Shown here one piece after another: positions 23,210 to 33,222 of a stretch of 64,000 bases of DNA. Below the pieces are notes generated by a model that ran no database searches, had not been told where the DNA came from, and saw only the letters and a program-made list of their open reading frames with translations. Each line of letters opens with the position of its first letter. The first letter of the stretch is position 1. The DNA comes from a virus: positions 1-64,000 of IMG/VR virus record IMGVR_UViG_3300036886_000214; one strand, 5' to 3'. The translations under genes and the position numbers were made by a program.

Positions 23210-24408
23210 TAGAGAAGACCCTCAAGCCTCATGGCCTCAATAATGGCGTCATACGGTTTGTTAGCAAGTGCAGGGTGTTCTTGTTTGAATTGTTCAACCT
23301 TTGTTTGAATTTCGCCCTGACCGGATTCGGCAGCAGGAGTTTCTGGCGCGGGTGTTTCTCCCTCTAAGTCAGTAAAAACTGCATAACGATATTTTTTTGC
23401 GTCGGCATGTTTTTTGGCAACCTTCAAGCCCCTATCATATTCTTTGTCTAGCACATCCATCAGATAGTTAGCGGCTTCGGGTGTACTCCCAAGACTAGGC
23501 ATCGTATTGTTTATCATTTGCCTAAACATATCGGTGGTGCGACCCTTATAGGCTTTGGTCTCATTTTTAGCCAAGATAGATAATTCTTTATTTATTTCTT
23601 GTAATGCTGTTACGTCTTTTTTGTTTGCCTTTCCAAGCATATTGAGAAAAACCGTTGGTTTTTTATCAAATTCAGCCTGTGTCACCCTTGCTAAACTTGA
23701 ATAAAGGTTAGGGTTATCTTTAAAAATCTTTCTTAAACGTCCAACTGCGTCCTTGTTGTCTCTCAGCGGGGTGGCAGTAGAAGCTTTTTCATTATTCTCA
23801 TCGATATAAGTTTTTCTTAAATAATCATCCTTAATTTCGCTTAAAGGGATAGCATCCTCAGGTAGCTTTACGTTAGGAGGAGGCGGTGGAACTTTGCTTG
23901 TTGAATTTTCAGTAGCCTTAGCATCAATCTGAGCTTCCTTAAGCCGAAGCATTTCTTTTTGATAGGGGCTCATTTCCCCTTTACCTTGCGCTTTTATGCG
24001 AGCCAAATCGAAAGCATCTTGACGCTTTTGATTATGGGCATTAAGTTGTTGAGCTCTAGCTTGCTCTTCCTGATAAGCCTGTGCAGCAGGCATAAAGGAT
24101 TCATTAATCGCACCCAATTGATTATGCGCTTTGCTCTTGGACATGTTAGAAAAGAACTGCATAATTGCTAAGCCTTCAGCTCTACGCTTTTGAGCGTCGT
24201 TCATCTCAACAGATTCCATAGCAGCGCGACTACCCAATTGTAAAGGGCTGGCAGCTTGTTCTGGCGCTTCTTGAGCTTCTGGTTCAGCGGCTTGCGTTTG
24301 ATGAGCCATAGAAGGCATTTGGGGCATATAGCTGCCCATTCCAGGCAATCCACCTTGTTGACCTTGTGGTTGTAATCCTCCCAACCATTGCATTTTTAAT
24401 GGACCCAT
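23209..24408 (-). CDS. Putative internal virion/ejection protein
   Basis: 399 residues. Gln/Met/Pro-rich N-terminus (1-60), long helical centre, PPPPP linker near 175, acidic Pro/Glu-rich segment near 355-370. The next gene's start overlaps its stop by one base. Same module as 21002-26625; ejection role inferred from position. Confidence 0.55.
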   Translation of the reverse strand: MGPLKMQWLGGLQPQGQQGGLPGMGSYMPQMPSMAHQTQAAEPEAQEAPEQAASPLQLGSRAAMESVEMNDAQKRRAEGLAIMQFFSNMSKSKAHNQLGAINESFMPAAQAYQEEQARAQQLNAHNQKRQDAFDLARIKAQGKGEMSPYQKEMLRLKEAQIDAKATENSTSKVPPPPPNVKLPEDAIPLSEIKDDYLRKTYIDENNEKASTATPLRDNKDAVGRLRKIFKDNPNLYSSLARVTQAEFDKKPTVFLNMLGKANKKDVTALQEINKELSILAKNETKAYKGRTTDMFRQMINNTMPSLGSTPEAANYLMDVLDKEYDRGLKVAKKHADAKKYRYAVFTDLEGETPAPETPAAESGQGEIQTKVEQFKQEHPALANKPYDAIIEAMRLEGLL

Positions 24409-24409
24409 C

Positions 24410-25390
24410 CTAATGTCCTCGTTTTAAACTGAACTTACCGCCTACTTTTGGATGTCGAATCATGCTTGTTTGCATCATTGACATTGCGCCTAAACCTTTA
24501 GCTTTAGGTTTCTTAACGCTTGGCTTCTTAATTAAACCCCCTTGTTTATGGCCTCCATATGCTCGATTAGCGCCATATAAATTACCAGCGAGCGAGCTTA
24601 ATTGACTAACCACATTGGGTTGTGGTTGTCCTGATTCTCGATTAAATCCAAAACCAGATTGAGCGGGTTGGTATCCATGTATCATCCCAGCATGAGTATT
24701 CAGAGCTTCTCTGGGATGATTAACTTGACGCATGAAATCTTCATAACCGACATCCGCTTGTCTTTGATTAAATCCGCGCTGTCTTTCACCTTGTTGTTCT
24801 AAAGCAGAAATATCGGCTATGTTTCCGGCTTGTCTAGCGGTCCCGAGTTGAGACATATGGCGACCCGCTTGTAACGCTCTTTCTTGGTCAGAAGCATGTA
24901 ATTGCCCTGCTTGTTGATATCCAGAAGCAAGAGCCGCTTGTTGGCGTCCCAAGATATCATCCTGTAATTGTCGGGTAGCTTGGGTTAGTAATCGATGATG
25001 CTGAGTAGAGCCATGCTGTCCAAGACCCGCAAATTGGCCCGATAAAGCTGGAATAATGCGTTCATTTAATGTACGCGCACCTTCTTGCCCCATTCGGTTC
25101 ACTACTTGTTGCTGGTAAGGATTCATATATCGATTTACATTTTCAGGAAACCCTTGAGCCGCTTGATTAGTAAATCTTTCAGCACCTTGTAAATAAGGCA
25201 TATTAAGGCCGGTATTTCTTCCCAATTCATGGGCGCGATTCAAATCAGGATTAAAGGGTGCAATGCGAGAGCGATTGTAAGCTTGATAAGGCTCATTCAT
25301 TAATGATTCGGAACGTGCGCCTGCTCTTTGCCACAGATGACGAAACCAGGGTTCATTTTCTAAAAATTGCGAACCAAATTGATAGGGCAT
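24410..25390 (-). CDS. Putative internal virion protein
   Basis: 326 residues. Gln-, Arg- and Ala-rich helices (RFTNQAAQGFPENVNRYMNP, QATRQLQDDILGRQQAAL) and a basic C-terminus (KKPSVKKPKAKG). This composition is common in small podovirus ejection or internal core proteins. Flanked within 1-2 bases by its neighbours. Confidence 0.55.
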   Translation of the reverse strand: MPYQFGSQFLENEPWFRHLWQRAGARSESLMNEPYQAYNRSRIAPFNPDLNRAHELGRNTGLNMPYLQGAERFTNQAAQGFPENVNRYMNPYQQQVVNRMGQEGARTLNERIIPALSGQFAGLGQHGSTQHHRLLTQATRQLQDDILGRQQAALASGYQQAGQLHASDQERALQAGRHMSQLGTARQAGNIADISALEQQGERQRGFNQRQADVGYEDFMRQVNHPREALNTHAGMIHGYQPAQSGFGFNRESGQPQPNVVSQLSSLAGNLYGANRAYGGHKQGGLIKKPSVKKPKAKGLGAMSMMQTSMIRHPKVGGKFSLKRGH

Positions 25391-26625
25391 TATCTGGCTC
25401 CTCTTTGTTTCATATAATGTGATAATGATTTAGCTTTAGGAGGCAAGCCTTTGGGCTTAGAGCGTTGTTGACGGCGCACTTGATCGATTAAACCATAAAG
25501 CTTTTTAGCGCCTGCTTTATTGTTGCCATCACCCAAACCGGCAGTTACATCAGCAGGCATAACAAATTCGCCATCCGAAAGCATGGCGGGGATCTTGTCC
25601 GCTTGACCATCGGAATGGCCATCTAAATAACCGCCCTGTGCCATATAAACGGACTGAGGATTTACATCTTGAAAATGGTATTGTTCCTGGCCCAAATTAC
25701 TTGGTGCAAAAATATCTTCATCGAAATTTCTTCTAACGCGATTAAGGGGAGAAGCAGAAATTTCTTTTTCATTATGGGCGCGAATACCTGGCATATTGGC
25801 ATTAGCTGCCATCATTTCGGCATTTTGCCCAATCACATCATGCATTGGTGGTTCTTTGGGTATTTTTTGTTTTCCGGCTAGCGTACCTAACACAGCAGTT
25901 CCAAGAAGGGCATTGCTTAGCATTCCACCGCCCAATAATCCACCCAGTCCAGCACCACCACCGAGGCTACCCAACAATCCCTTGCCTCCTGCTCCAGCAG
26001 CGCCTTTGCCAACGCCTTGTAATGCAGAAAACGCCCCGGCTCTTCCAGATGCAGCTTGGGCCGCAGCCCCAGAAGCTCCAAGACCCAATGCTTGCGCACC
26101 ATAACCACCTGCGCCACCAATTGCGCCGCCTAATAGACCTCCCTTCAAAGGGTTTTTATTCGATAAAGCGCCTCCCAATGCGCCAGCAGCAGCAGCCCCG
26201 GCGGGCCCCGCAACCATAAATCCAGCAACAGCAGGAAGAACATTTAATAAAACTTTAGCAATTTTATTTTTTCTTAGCCCTCTAAAAGCCCTGCTAAACC
26301 AACCAAATTGTGGCAATCCCGTTTTAGGATTAATGTCACCACCAAAATGTTGTTGTAAAAACCGTGCTTCTTCGGGATTAATATGCGCTAAGATTTTATC
26401 GTCGCCTTCGCCATGGCCTTGTAATTGATGTGCCATTTGACTTAAGCCAACGCTGCCACCAGAAGCATATTGTGGCTTATTCATTTCATAGCTGGGCGAC
26501 TGACCCATGCTTGGTTGCATATAAGAAGATAGGCCCTGCATTGGCATGGGAACATCTTGTTGCATTCCGTTTGCAAATGATTGCTGATTAGACCCATATA
26601 ATGGGTATTGTTGCGATGAAAACAT
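25390..26625 (-). CDS. Gly/Ala-rich virion protein (tail-associated)
   Basis: 411 residues. Residues about 110-255 are extremely Gly/Ala/Leu-rich and hydrophobic (VAGFMVAGPAGAAAAGALGG), suitable for membrane insertion during DNA delivery. The C-terminal block AMLSDGEFVMPADVTAGLGD is a motif I associate with tail or internal virion proteins of many tailed phages. Confidence 0.6.
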   Translation of the reverse strand: MFSSQQYPLYGSNQQSFANGMQQDVPMPMQGLSSYMQPSMGQSPSYEMNKPQYASGGSVGLSQMAHQLQGHGEGDDKILAHINPEEARFLQQHFGGDINPKTGLPQFGWFSRAFRGLRKNKIAKVLLNVLPAVAGFMVAGPAGAAAAGALGGALSNKNPLKGGLLGGAIGGAGGYGAQALGLGASGAAAQAASGRAGAFSALQGVGKGAAGAGGKGLLGSLGGGAGLGGLLGGGMLSNALLGTAVLGTLAGKQKIPKEPPMHDVIGQNAEMMAANANMPGIRAHNEKEISASPLNRVRRNFDEDIFAPSNLGQEQYHFQDVNPQSVYMAQGGYLDGHSDGQADKIPAMLSDGEFVMPADVTAGLGDGNNKAGAKKLYGLIDQVRRQQRSKPKGLPPKAKSLSHYMKQRGAR

Positions 26626-26638
26626 GGCTCAAATCCTT

Positions 26639-26869
26639 TTAAGCGTTGTTAGCCATAGTATAGTAGACGTCAATTGCCCATGCATTCCAGTCATCGTAAA
26701 AGTTAGGGTTGGGCGCAGAAGCCTGTGCAAATGAGTTTTCTTGAACCAAAAAACTGCCCCATTCTTGCCAGTCATCATCATGGAAAATAATGGGAATATC
26801 ATCATCAGGAAAATCAATAATAAGTGATGCGGCCCATTCCAATAGGTTCGTATGTAAAGGCTGCATCAT
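26639..26869 (-). CDS. Small acidic hypothetical virion-block protein
   Basis: 76 residues, rich in Asp, Trp and Phe. ATGA overlap with the hub gene upstream. Chosen over the overlapping frame (26629-26817) because its composition and coupling fit better. Function unknown. Confidence 0.5.
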   Translation of the reverse strand: MMQPLHTNLLEWAASLIIDFPDDDIPIIFHDDDWQEWGSFLVQENSFAQASAPNPNFYDDWNAWAIDVYYTMANNA

Positions 26870-28410
26870 GGTCTATCATCACCTACTCTGAATAATAATA
26901 ATGTTTGGCCGAGTTCGTAAAAGCCACCCAGAGTATTAGATTCTACTTTTAAAGTCATAAAGCGCCGCTGTTCGGGCGTATCAATAAATTTTGTAGTCGC
27001 ATCGAAAACATAAGGAACACTCGGCTGTAATGGGCCTCTGGCATATTCTTGACCATTAACAGTTAGAGTTAAATCACCGCTTTGAATAAAGTCAGGTTCA
27101 ACACGATATAAATCAATCCACCTATCAATACCGGTCCAATTTCCGGTTGGCCCCACAGCAGCCCAAGCTATATCCCCGGTTTGAAAATAAGCATCAATCG
27201 GAGTTAATATCCCATCAATATTTTGGTCGTATCCTGTAGGAAATATTACGCCACCGAGATTTAAATCTTTTCCAGTTTCATGAACCCAAGCCGAATAAGG
27301 CCCAGCAAAGTTAATATCCCCATTATCCATCCAGATAGGTTCAGCAAAGACCTGTTCATAATAACCAGAAGCTCGCCTAACGGGAGTGTCATACCAAGTC
27401 TTTTCTCGAACATTAAATACAACGGCATGATTACATTCCAAGGAATTTCCTTTTGGGAAAAACCACCAAATTTCACCAAATTCTGGCAACTTGGCAGCCC
27501 AGACCTTTTGGCGCTGAGAATAGTTTAGATTCTGGAAAAAAAAATTCCGGTTCATGTCATTTTTTAGTTCTAGAACGACACCTTGATATAAAAAGAATCT
27601 ATCAATGCCAGCCCAGAAAAAAACGCCATCATATTCTATAACTGAACTACTTGAGAGAATGGAGCTTTCCCCTGCAATCGTATCAAAGGCAAATATAGGC
27701 TCAGGCGTTGATTGAACCAAAGTCATACGGATAAGGCTGTTCAGTGACCATAAAAGGCCGCCAGGGGAAGAATTACCCGCTCTAGTAGGCAATCCAAATA
27801 CTATTTTTTGAGCGGTTGGGCGAGCCGTGTTTTGAATGGTGGTGGGGTCATTGGCAAATGAAATATTAACCAACCCATCATTACCAAATGAAATTAGAAA
27901 TGGCCCAAGTACTAATATACCGCCAGAAACGCTCACACCAGTTGATGTTAGAGGGGCAACAGAATTTAAATCCCCAAAGTAAATCGGTCTTTCTACAGTA
28001 TTGGTAATATATGAAAGATTCGGTGCCGCATGTGCAATCAATTTAGTGGCCGCATTAACACGGTCATACATAATATCAAATTGCCAAATGTTATCTGCAT
28101 CTACTTGGAAACCTACAGGAGTCCTATCAACCAAAGGACCAGCGACAATACCATTTTGGTCTATGGGAAAATATTTTAAGGTCTCAAAATCGCCCAAGAA
28201 AACATTAAAGTTGGGGATGGCAGGAAATACAAATGTTTTTCTTACAATATTTGGTAAGGCTGTGAGAAGTCTGCGATAACCCCCCATCTTTCTAGGAAGA
28301 CCGCGTTGAAAACGATTCCATATACCATCAATATAATAATTACCTGCAAATTGAGTCCCATCTCGTTTAATGCCGGGTTGAGTAACAATGGGAAATAACT
28401 TACCCGCCAT
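26866..28410 (-). CDS. P22 gp10-like tail hub / packaged DNA stabilisation protein
   Basis: 514 residues. The start (FPIVTQPGIKRDGTQF then NRFQRGLPRKMGGY) and repeated WxxD/FxG propeller-like strands resemble P22 gp10-type tail hub proteins that close the portal channel after packaging. The neighbouring gp4-like adaptor and portal support this. No catalytic motif. Confidence 0.75.
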   Translation of the reverse strand: MAGKLFPIVTQPGIKRDGTQFAGNYYIDGIWNRFQRGLPRKMGGYRRLLTALPNIVRKTFVFPAIPNFNVFLGDFETLKYFPIDQNGIVAGPLVDRTPVGFQVDADNIWQFDIMYDRVNAATKLIAHAAPNLSYITNTVERPIYFGDLNSVAPLTSTGVSVSGGILVLGPFLISFGNDGLVNISFANDPTTIQNTARPTAQKIVFGLPTRAGNSSPGGLLWSLNSLIRMTLVQSTPEPIFAFDTIAGESSILSSSSVIEYDGVFFWAGIDRFFLYQGVVLELKNDMNRNFFFQNLNYSQRQKVWAAKLPEFGEIWWFFPKGNSLECNHAVVFNVREKTWYDTPVRRASGYYEQVFAEPIWMDNGDINFAGPYSAWVHETGKDLNLGGVIFPTGYDQNIDGILTPIDAYFQTGDIAWAAVGPTGNWTGIDRWIDLYRVEPDFIQSGDLTLTVNGQEYARGPLQPSVPYVFDATTKFIDTPEQRRFMTLKVESNTLGGFYELGQTLLLFRVGDDRP

Positions 28411-29051
28411 TAATCTGAACTCCGGTCACTCGTTCTGTCCATATAACGAAGTTGGTCTTGATTCTCAAGACTTGCAAGCGCTCTGTCATAGAGTTTTTCC
28501 CATACTGGGATACGCTCGTCATTCTTCAAGAAGGGAATGGCTTCTAAGAGGCAAGCATAAAGCAATAAATCAGGTGCATAATTCGTGAGCCAATTGGTTT
28601 GATTGGCAATAGTTAAGGGAGGGGGAAGCTCCAAAAATGCCATTTCAAATGGATAAGCAAGTGCGGGTGTTGGCGCGATTAAAAGGTGAGTATAAGAATA
28701 GTCGCAATAATACATCGGTGGATTGGCAACATTAAAAATAGTTGAATTAGGCCAATAAGAACGAACATATTCATAGGTTCTTAAATATAATTGATTGCGT
28801 GTGTTAAAATTAAAACCACTACCATAATTGAAAGTGATTGTTCTACGCCAGCGTCCCGGCTTTGGAATTACAGAGTCCCCGGCTGTAAAAGCATTAGTCA
28901 CATAACGTTCAAGACCAATGTTTTTGGACTCACGACAAATACGCTGCTCGGCCTGATAGATAAAATTGGGAATTTGCGCAATAAGAATGGCATCATATCG
29001 GTTAAGATAGTTTTCTAATTGCAAAACCAATGTATTGTACGTCATCGTCAT
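28410..29051 (-). CDS. Phage neck adaptor protein
   Basis: 213 residues. LENYLNRYDAILIAQIPNFI and AEQRICRE resemble the helical start of podovirus adaptor proteins (tail tubular A / gp11-like). The end holds a helix typical of adaptors (LLLYACLLEAIPFLKNDERI). It overlaps the hub gene start by one base. Confidence 0.7.
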   Translation of the reverse strand: MTMTYNTLVLQLENYLNRYDAILIAQIPNFIYQAEQRICRESKNIGLERYVTNAFTAGDSVIPKPGRWRRTITFNYGSGFNFNTRNQLYLRTYEYVRSYWPNSTIFNVANPPMYYCDYSYTHLLIAPTPALAYPFEMAFLELPPPLTIANQTNWLTNYAPDLLLYACLLEAIPFLKNDERIPVWEKLYDRALASLENQDQLRYMDRTSDRSSD

Positions 29052-29056
29052 GGTGA

Positions 29057-29356
29057 TTACCTGTCAATATTGTATCCAATGACCCAGTTAATCGGAGCAT
29101 CATTGACAGCCGTTAATCTTAAATAACGATTATCTGTAATCGACCAGGATAATGAACCTGGAAATCCAGATTGCATTGTTAAATTAATTACAGGCAAAGA
29201 AGTGATTGGATAGGCGTTAATGCCATCATTATAAACAGCTACTTGAGATGTTCCAAAGGCAGCAATCTGAGAATCTGTGGTCGTAGCACATACCCTCAAT
29301 GAAACCATTAAAGGATGATATTGTGATATCGGCACAGTTAATAATATTTGTTCCAT
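29057..29356 (-). CDS. Small beta-rich virion protein
   Basis: 99 residues. Its last third (GFPGSLSWSITDNRYLRLTA) resembles the extreme C-terminus of the 1277-residue fibre just upstream (SAGFTGTANWSIIGGTTLTL), so it may be a detached receptor- or trimerisation-domain copy. 12 bases separate the two genes. Confidence 0.6.
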   Translation of the reverse strand: MEQILLTVPISQYHPLMVSLRVCATTTDSQIAAFGTSQVAVYNDGINAYPITSLPVINLTMQSGFPGSLSWSITDNRYLRLTAVNDAPINWVIGYNIDR

Positions 29357-29368
29357 TTTTTCCTCCAG

Positions 29369-32300
29369 TTAAGCAGTCGTTGCCGTTGTGTAAAAATATT
29401 CAAAATTACATACCCATTGCACATTTGTAATGGGACTTGAAACAGTTAGTGTTAATGTGGTTCCACCAATAATTGACCAATTGGCAGTCCCCGTAAAACC
29501 GGCTGAGCCTGTAAAGGTAATCGCAGGAAAAGCACCAATGGCATTTGCACCAGGATTAAAAAATACGCCAGTTTGAGTATCTGCAAAACCTGCCGAGGTT
29601 CCATCTCTAGTTAATCCAAGTATTTGGACTTTCACTGAAACTGCTTGTGGATTTGAGCCAGCAGGATTTGCAACAATTTGTAAACCAATTCCATTTCCAC
29701 CAGTGGTTTGAACTAGATTTTGTCCCTTGAACATGTCACAGCCGGTATATCCATTTTGAATAGAATGTTGCTGCATGTTTCCGGCAAAATGTAATTGATT
29801 CAAGGGTGCGGTTATTCTGCCCAATCCCACATTAATTCCAGAGCTTCCTAAAACTATTGAGTTACTTGTTGACACTCTTGAGCCAAAGCCAATAGCGCAA
29901 GCATAAACTAAATTATTTACACTGGCATCGGCATGAGCACCAAGAAATATACAACCTGTATATTGAGTTTGTAGCTGTGCAGAGTTATAACCGATTGTCG
30001 TTGTAGCTGTGGAGTCAATAGTACTTCCTGAAGAAAGGGCCCCAGAACCTATGGTTACGTTAGAAGGACCTCGCAGGGTTTGTCCAGAATTAAATCCAAC
30101 ACAAACATTGTCCGAAGCAAATTGATTCTGAGTTCCAGAACCTGACCCCAGGTAAGTATTAAATGACCCATCAATTAATAAAGAACCAGAAATAAGCCCT
30201 ATTGCAGTATTGTAAGACCCCGATTGATTGGAAAATAGACTTTGCCAACCAAGCGATGTGCAATAGTTACCCGTTTGGTTGGCGGTTTGCGAAGAATGCC
30301 CTACAGCGGTGCACGCAATAGCATTACAATTTTTTAAAGCCTGAAAACCTACGGCAGTTCCAAGAATCGCTGATGAGCCTGACAACTGCATAGCTTGTGC
30401 GCCAAGAGCCGTCATTTCATCTGAAGTATTTAACGATAATGCAGCAGCACCAAGCGCAACGCAATTATTATAGGAAGCGCCAAATATACCGGCCGCCCAT
30501 CCAATAATTGTATTAAATGAAGAAGAACCCAATAGACCATTGGCCGCATTATATCCTATGGCCAAAGTTCCAGTCCCATTATCGAGATTTTCAAGGCAAT
30601 TAATTCCTATTCCTATGCACTGGGTTGCCGAAACGGATTGATTCATCGCATTATTTCCGATGGCGATATTTAAATTTGCAGTGCTCTTTTCAAGAGATCC
30701 GGTTCCTATAGCCATTGAATCCATTGAAGAAATAGTTAAAAATAAAGCGCCAGTACCATACGCAAGACAACGAATTGCAGTTTGTGCCGCTCTTAAAACC
30801 TCAAAGCCAACTCCTGTGTTATCAGTTCCAGTTGTAAGATTTGTCATTCCACCAATAGTAAAACCATGGTTGTCACCGCCTGTCATTGTGGCATTTCCAC
30901 CGGGTGTACCCATAAACAAGTTTTGAGTTACACCATGGGTATCTCTTAAAAACGTAGGGTTGCCAGGACTATAGAAACCCGTACCAGGAGAAACAATGCT
31001 TAAGACACCGAATGCATTGTTAAATAAAATTCCTACACCCAATGCAGATAATTCTTGAACATCAGGTCCATTTACACCAGATGATTTAGCTTTAACAACA
31101 AATTGACCGCTTCCTAGATTGTTCGATGCTGTTGTAGCTAATGCAAAAGCAGATGCAGCAGTTGCAGCGGCTCCAGTAGCAACTATTGTTGTAGCTGCAA
31201 GTCTTGCCTGAACGCCAACAAGAGGTGCATTAAGCGCTAAGTTAATAGCAGCAACTTGCCCTTGTAAAGCAGTAATTTGTCCCTGGATAGTAGTTATTTG
31301 ACCTTGAATAGTCGTAATCTGGCTTTGAACAGTTTGGAACGAAGCAACGGTAACGTAATCTATCCCAGGGACAGCACCAGTAAGAGTACCAGTACCACCA
31401 ATTTGAATTTTCTTGATTAAAACGCTGCCAGGAGGTGTTGGAATAGGAATTTGCGGTGCAATAATTAGCGAAAGATTTTGCGAATTAGGCAAATTCGCAT
31501 TTGCACTTCCAATAACATAAGTAGCATCTGCCGGGGCTCCGCCACCCGCACCAAAAGCAACCCATTGGGTTCCAGTGTATCCTTCAAAGGCGCTAACACT
31601 TAAATTGAATCGAAACATTCCGGGAAGAGCAAGAAGCGGTCTTTGCGCCTGTGAGCCGCGAGGAACTGTCACAGCACCATTAAGGGGAATAATAGGGTCG
31701 TTTGCAATAGATATGGTTGGACTTCCTAATGCACCATTACCATTAATAACGGTTATTTGACTTAAGGTACCCTGTATCGTTGATTGCGTATAAACGCCTG
31801 GACCAGTTCTCGTGACTAAGCCATTTGTAGCAGCTAAAGATAAACCTTGAAGCTCTGCATTTAAACCAATATTGATGACACCGGCGGCAACGATTGGATT
31901 AAATGGAGTCACATTAACTGTCAAGCCAGTACTTACCGAAGATGCACCTACAGAAATGACTGTCCCAGGAGGAACAATTCCAGAAAATAAATTTCTCCAT
32001 GCGCCATTAATATAAGCTTCGACTTGATTAGAGGTGGTGTTATACCGGATCATGCCATTATGAGGAAATAATGGATAATTTAATACATTGCCTATAGGCA
32101 AAGTAATACCGTGTGTACCAGGCATTATGGCATTATCTGCAATGGAAAATGTTGGGTTACCTAAAATTCCATCTAAATTTAAAATATTAATTTGGTTCGC
32201 TGTTGCTACTAAAGCACGATTTACATAAGTGCCTGTACCCGTTCTATATACACCCCCTAAGCCAAGATTTGGCCCAGCAGAGGATAATTGAGATAGACCC

Positions 32301-33202
32301 TGTAATTCGGCACCTAAATTAAAAGTAAACGTACCAGAGCCCGTTATTGGCGAGCCAGTAATAGTTAATCCGTGGCTTCCCCCAGGAACAACCGCAGCAA
32401 CCGAAGTAACGCTACCACCAGTACCTAATGATTGCCATAAACCATTTTGATATACATCGAAGGTATTTGTATCGAGGTTATAAATTATCATTCCGTTTTC
32501 AGAATCTAACAGATTTCGACTATCTGTATGCATACGGGAAATGAGTAAAGCGCCAACATCCGAGCTCAATTCTAAAAGTGCTGAAACGGTGGTGGGAGCT
32601 TTTTGTAATCCGTCAGTAATTAATACTGTGTGCTCATAGGGACTGCTAAAATCAGTAAAAAAACCCATTATTATTGAATCTGTATCTAAGCCATTATTGT
32701 GGGCTAATATTAATCCAACATCGGATTTGTAAGAAATAATATCTATTTCGCTTACCTCAGTAACGTTTAGTGATGTGAAACCAGCACCAAGAGGAGGTGG
32801 AACTAAAGCAATATTGACACCGCTATCTTGCAAGACTTTACCCGAAGCATCGGCAAAGGTAGCAATATTATTAGGAACGGCACCTGGCGGCCCAGTAACA
32901 TCACCATTTCCAGCGCCAAGCAAAATCCATGCGCCATTCTCATAAAGATTGAACATGTGGGTTGTTAGGTTATAGACAATCATGCCATCCGTAACAACCA
33001 TCGAATCACGTTCACCCTCAGTCAAACGAGATATTAACAACGCGCCGTTATCAGATTGAATTTCTAAAGAAGCGGAGACAGGAAACCCATCAACCTTAGT
33101 TAATTTAGGTGTAGAATCGGTTCCAGCATCGGGCGTATTAATCGTATCACCGATTAACACACCCGTTGTGAATGTAGTTGGCGAATTTAAATTTAATGCC
33201 AT
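29369..33202 (-). CDS. Giant modular tail fibre
   Basis: 1277 residues. An N-terminal attachment module (about 1-95: SPTTFTTGVLIGDTINTP, GALLISRLTEGERDSMV, DGMIVYNLTTHMFNLYENGA) is shared with the genes at 33223 and 37868. Two or three further copies of the YNLxTxxFxxYxNGxW unit follow. A coiled coil (ITTIQGQITTIQGQITALQG, about 620-650) precedes a long YadA-head-like repeat region of GVG/AIG/ALG turns (about 780-1110). The C-terminal domain is compact. Receptor binding is inferred. Confidence 0.75.
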   Translation of the reverse strand: MALNLNSPTTFTTGVLIGDTINTPDAGTDSTPKLTKVDGFPVSASLEIQSDNGALLISRLTEGERDSMVVTDGMIVYNLTTHMFNLYENGAWILLGAGNGDVTGPPGAVPNNIATFADASGKVLQDSGVNIALVPPPLGAGFTSLNVTEVSEIDIISYKSDVGLILAHNNGLDTDSIIMGFFTDFSSPYEHTVLITDGLQKAPTTVSALLELSSDVGALLISRMHTDSRNLLDSENGMIIYNLDTNTFDVYQNGLWQSLGTGGSVTSVAAVVPGGSHGLTITGSPITGSGTFTFNLGAELQGLSQLSSAGPNLGLGGVYRTGTGTYVNRALVATANQINILNLDGILGNPTFSIADNAIMPGTHGITLPIGNVLNYPLFPHNGMIRYNTTSNQVEAYINGAWRNLFSGIVPPGTVISVGASSVSTGLTVNVTPFNPIVAAGVINIGLNAELQGLSLAATNGLVTRTGPGVYTQSTIQGTLSQITVINGNGALGSPTISIANDPIIPLNGAVTVPRGSQAQRPLLALPGMFRFNLSVSAFEGYTGTQWVAFGAGGGAPADATYVIGSANANLPNSQNLSLIIAPQIPIPTPPGSVLIKKIQIGGTGTLTGAVPGIDYVTVASFQTVQSQITTIQGQITTIQGQITALQGQVAAINLALNAPLVGVQARLAATTIVATGAAATAASAFALATTASNNLGSGQFVVKAKSSGVNGPDVQELSALGVGILFNNAFGVLSIVSPGTGFYSPGNPTFLRDTHGVTQNLFMGTPGGNATMTGGDNHGFTIGGMTNLTTGTDNTGVGFEVLRAAQTAIRCLAYGTGALFLTISSMDSMAIGTGSLEKSTANLNIAIGNNAMNQSVSATQCIGIGINCLENLDNGTGTLAIGYNAANGLLGSSSFNTIIGWAAGIFGASYNNCVALGAAALSLNTSDEMTALGAQAMQLSGSSAILGTAVGFQALKNCNAIACTAVGHSSQTANQTGNYCTSLGWQSLFSNQSGSYNTAIGLISGSLLIDGSFNTYLGSGSGTQNQFASDNVCVGFNSGQTLRGPSNVTIGSGALSSGSTIDSTATTTIGYNSAQLQTQYTGCIFLGAHADASVNNLVYACAIGFGSRVSTSNSIVLGSSGINVGLGRITAPLNQLHFAGNMQQHSIQNGYTGCDMFKGQNLVQTTGGNGIGLQIVANPAGSNPQAVSVKVQILGLTRDGTSAGFADTQTGVFFNPGANAIGAFPAITFTGSAGFTGTANWSIIGGTTLTLTVSSPITNVQWVCNFEYFYTTATTA

Positions 33203-33222
33203 TTGTTACATCCTTGTAACGA

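Noticed and set aside
25669-26219. Proline-rich plus-strand ORFs
   Set aside because: They are shadows of the Gly/Ala-rich virion gene on the minus strand.
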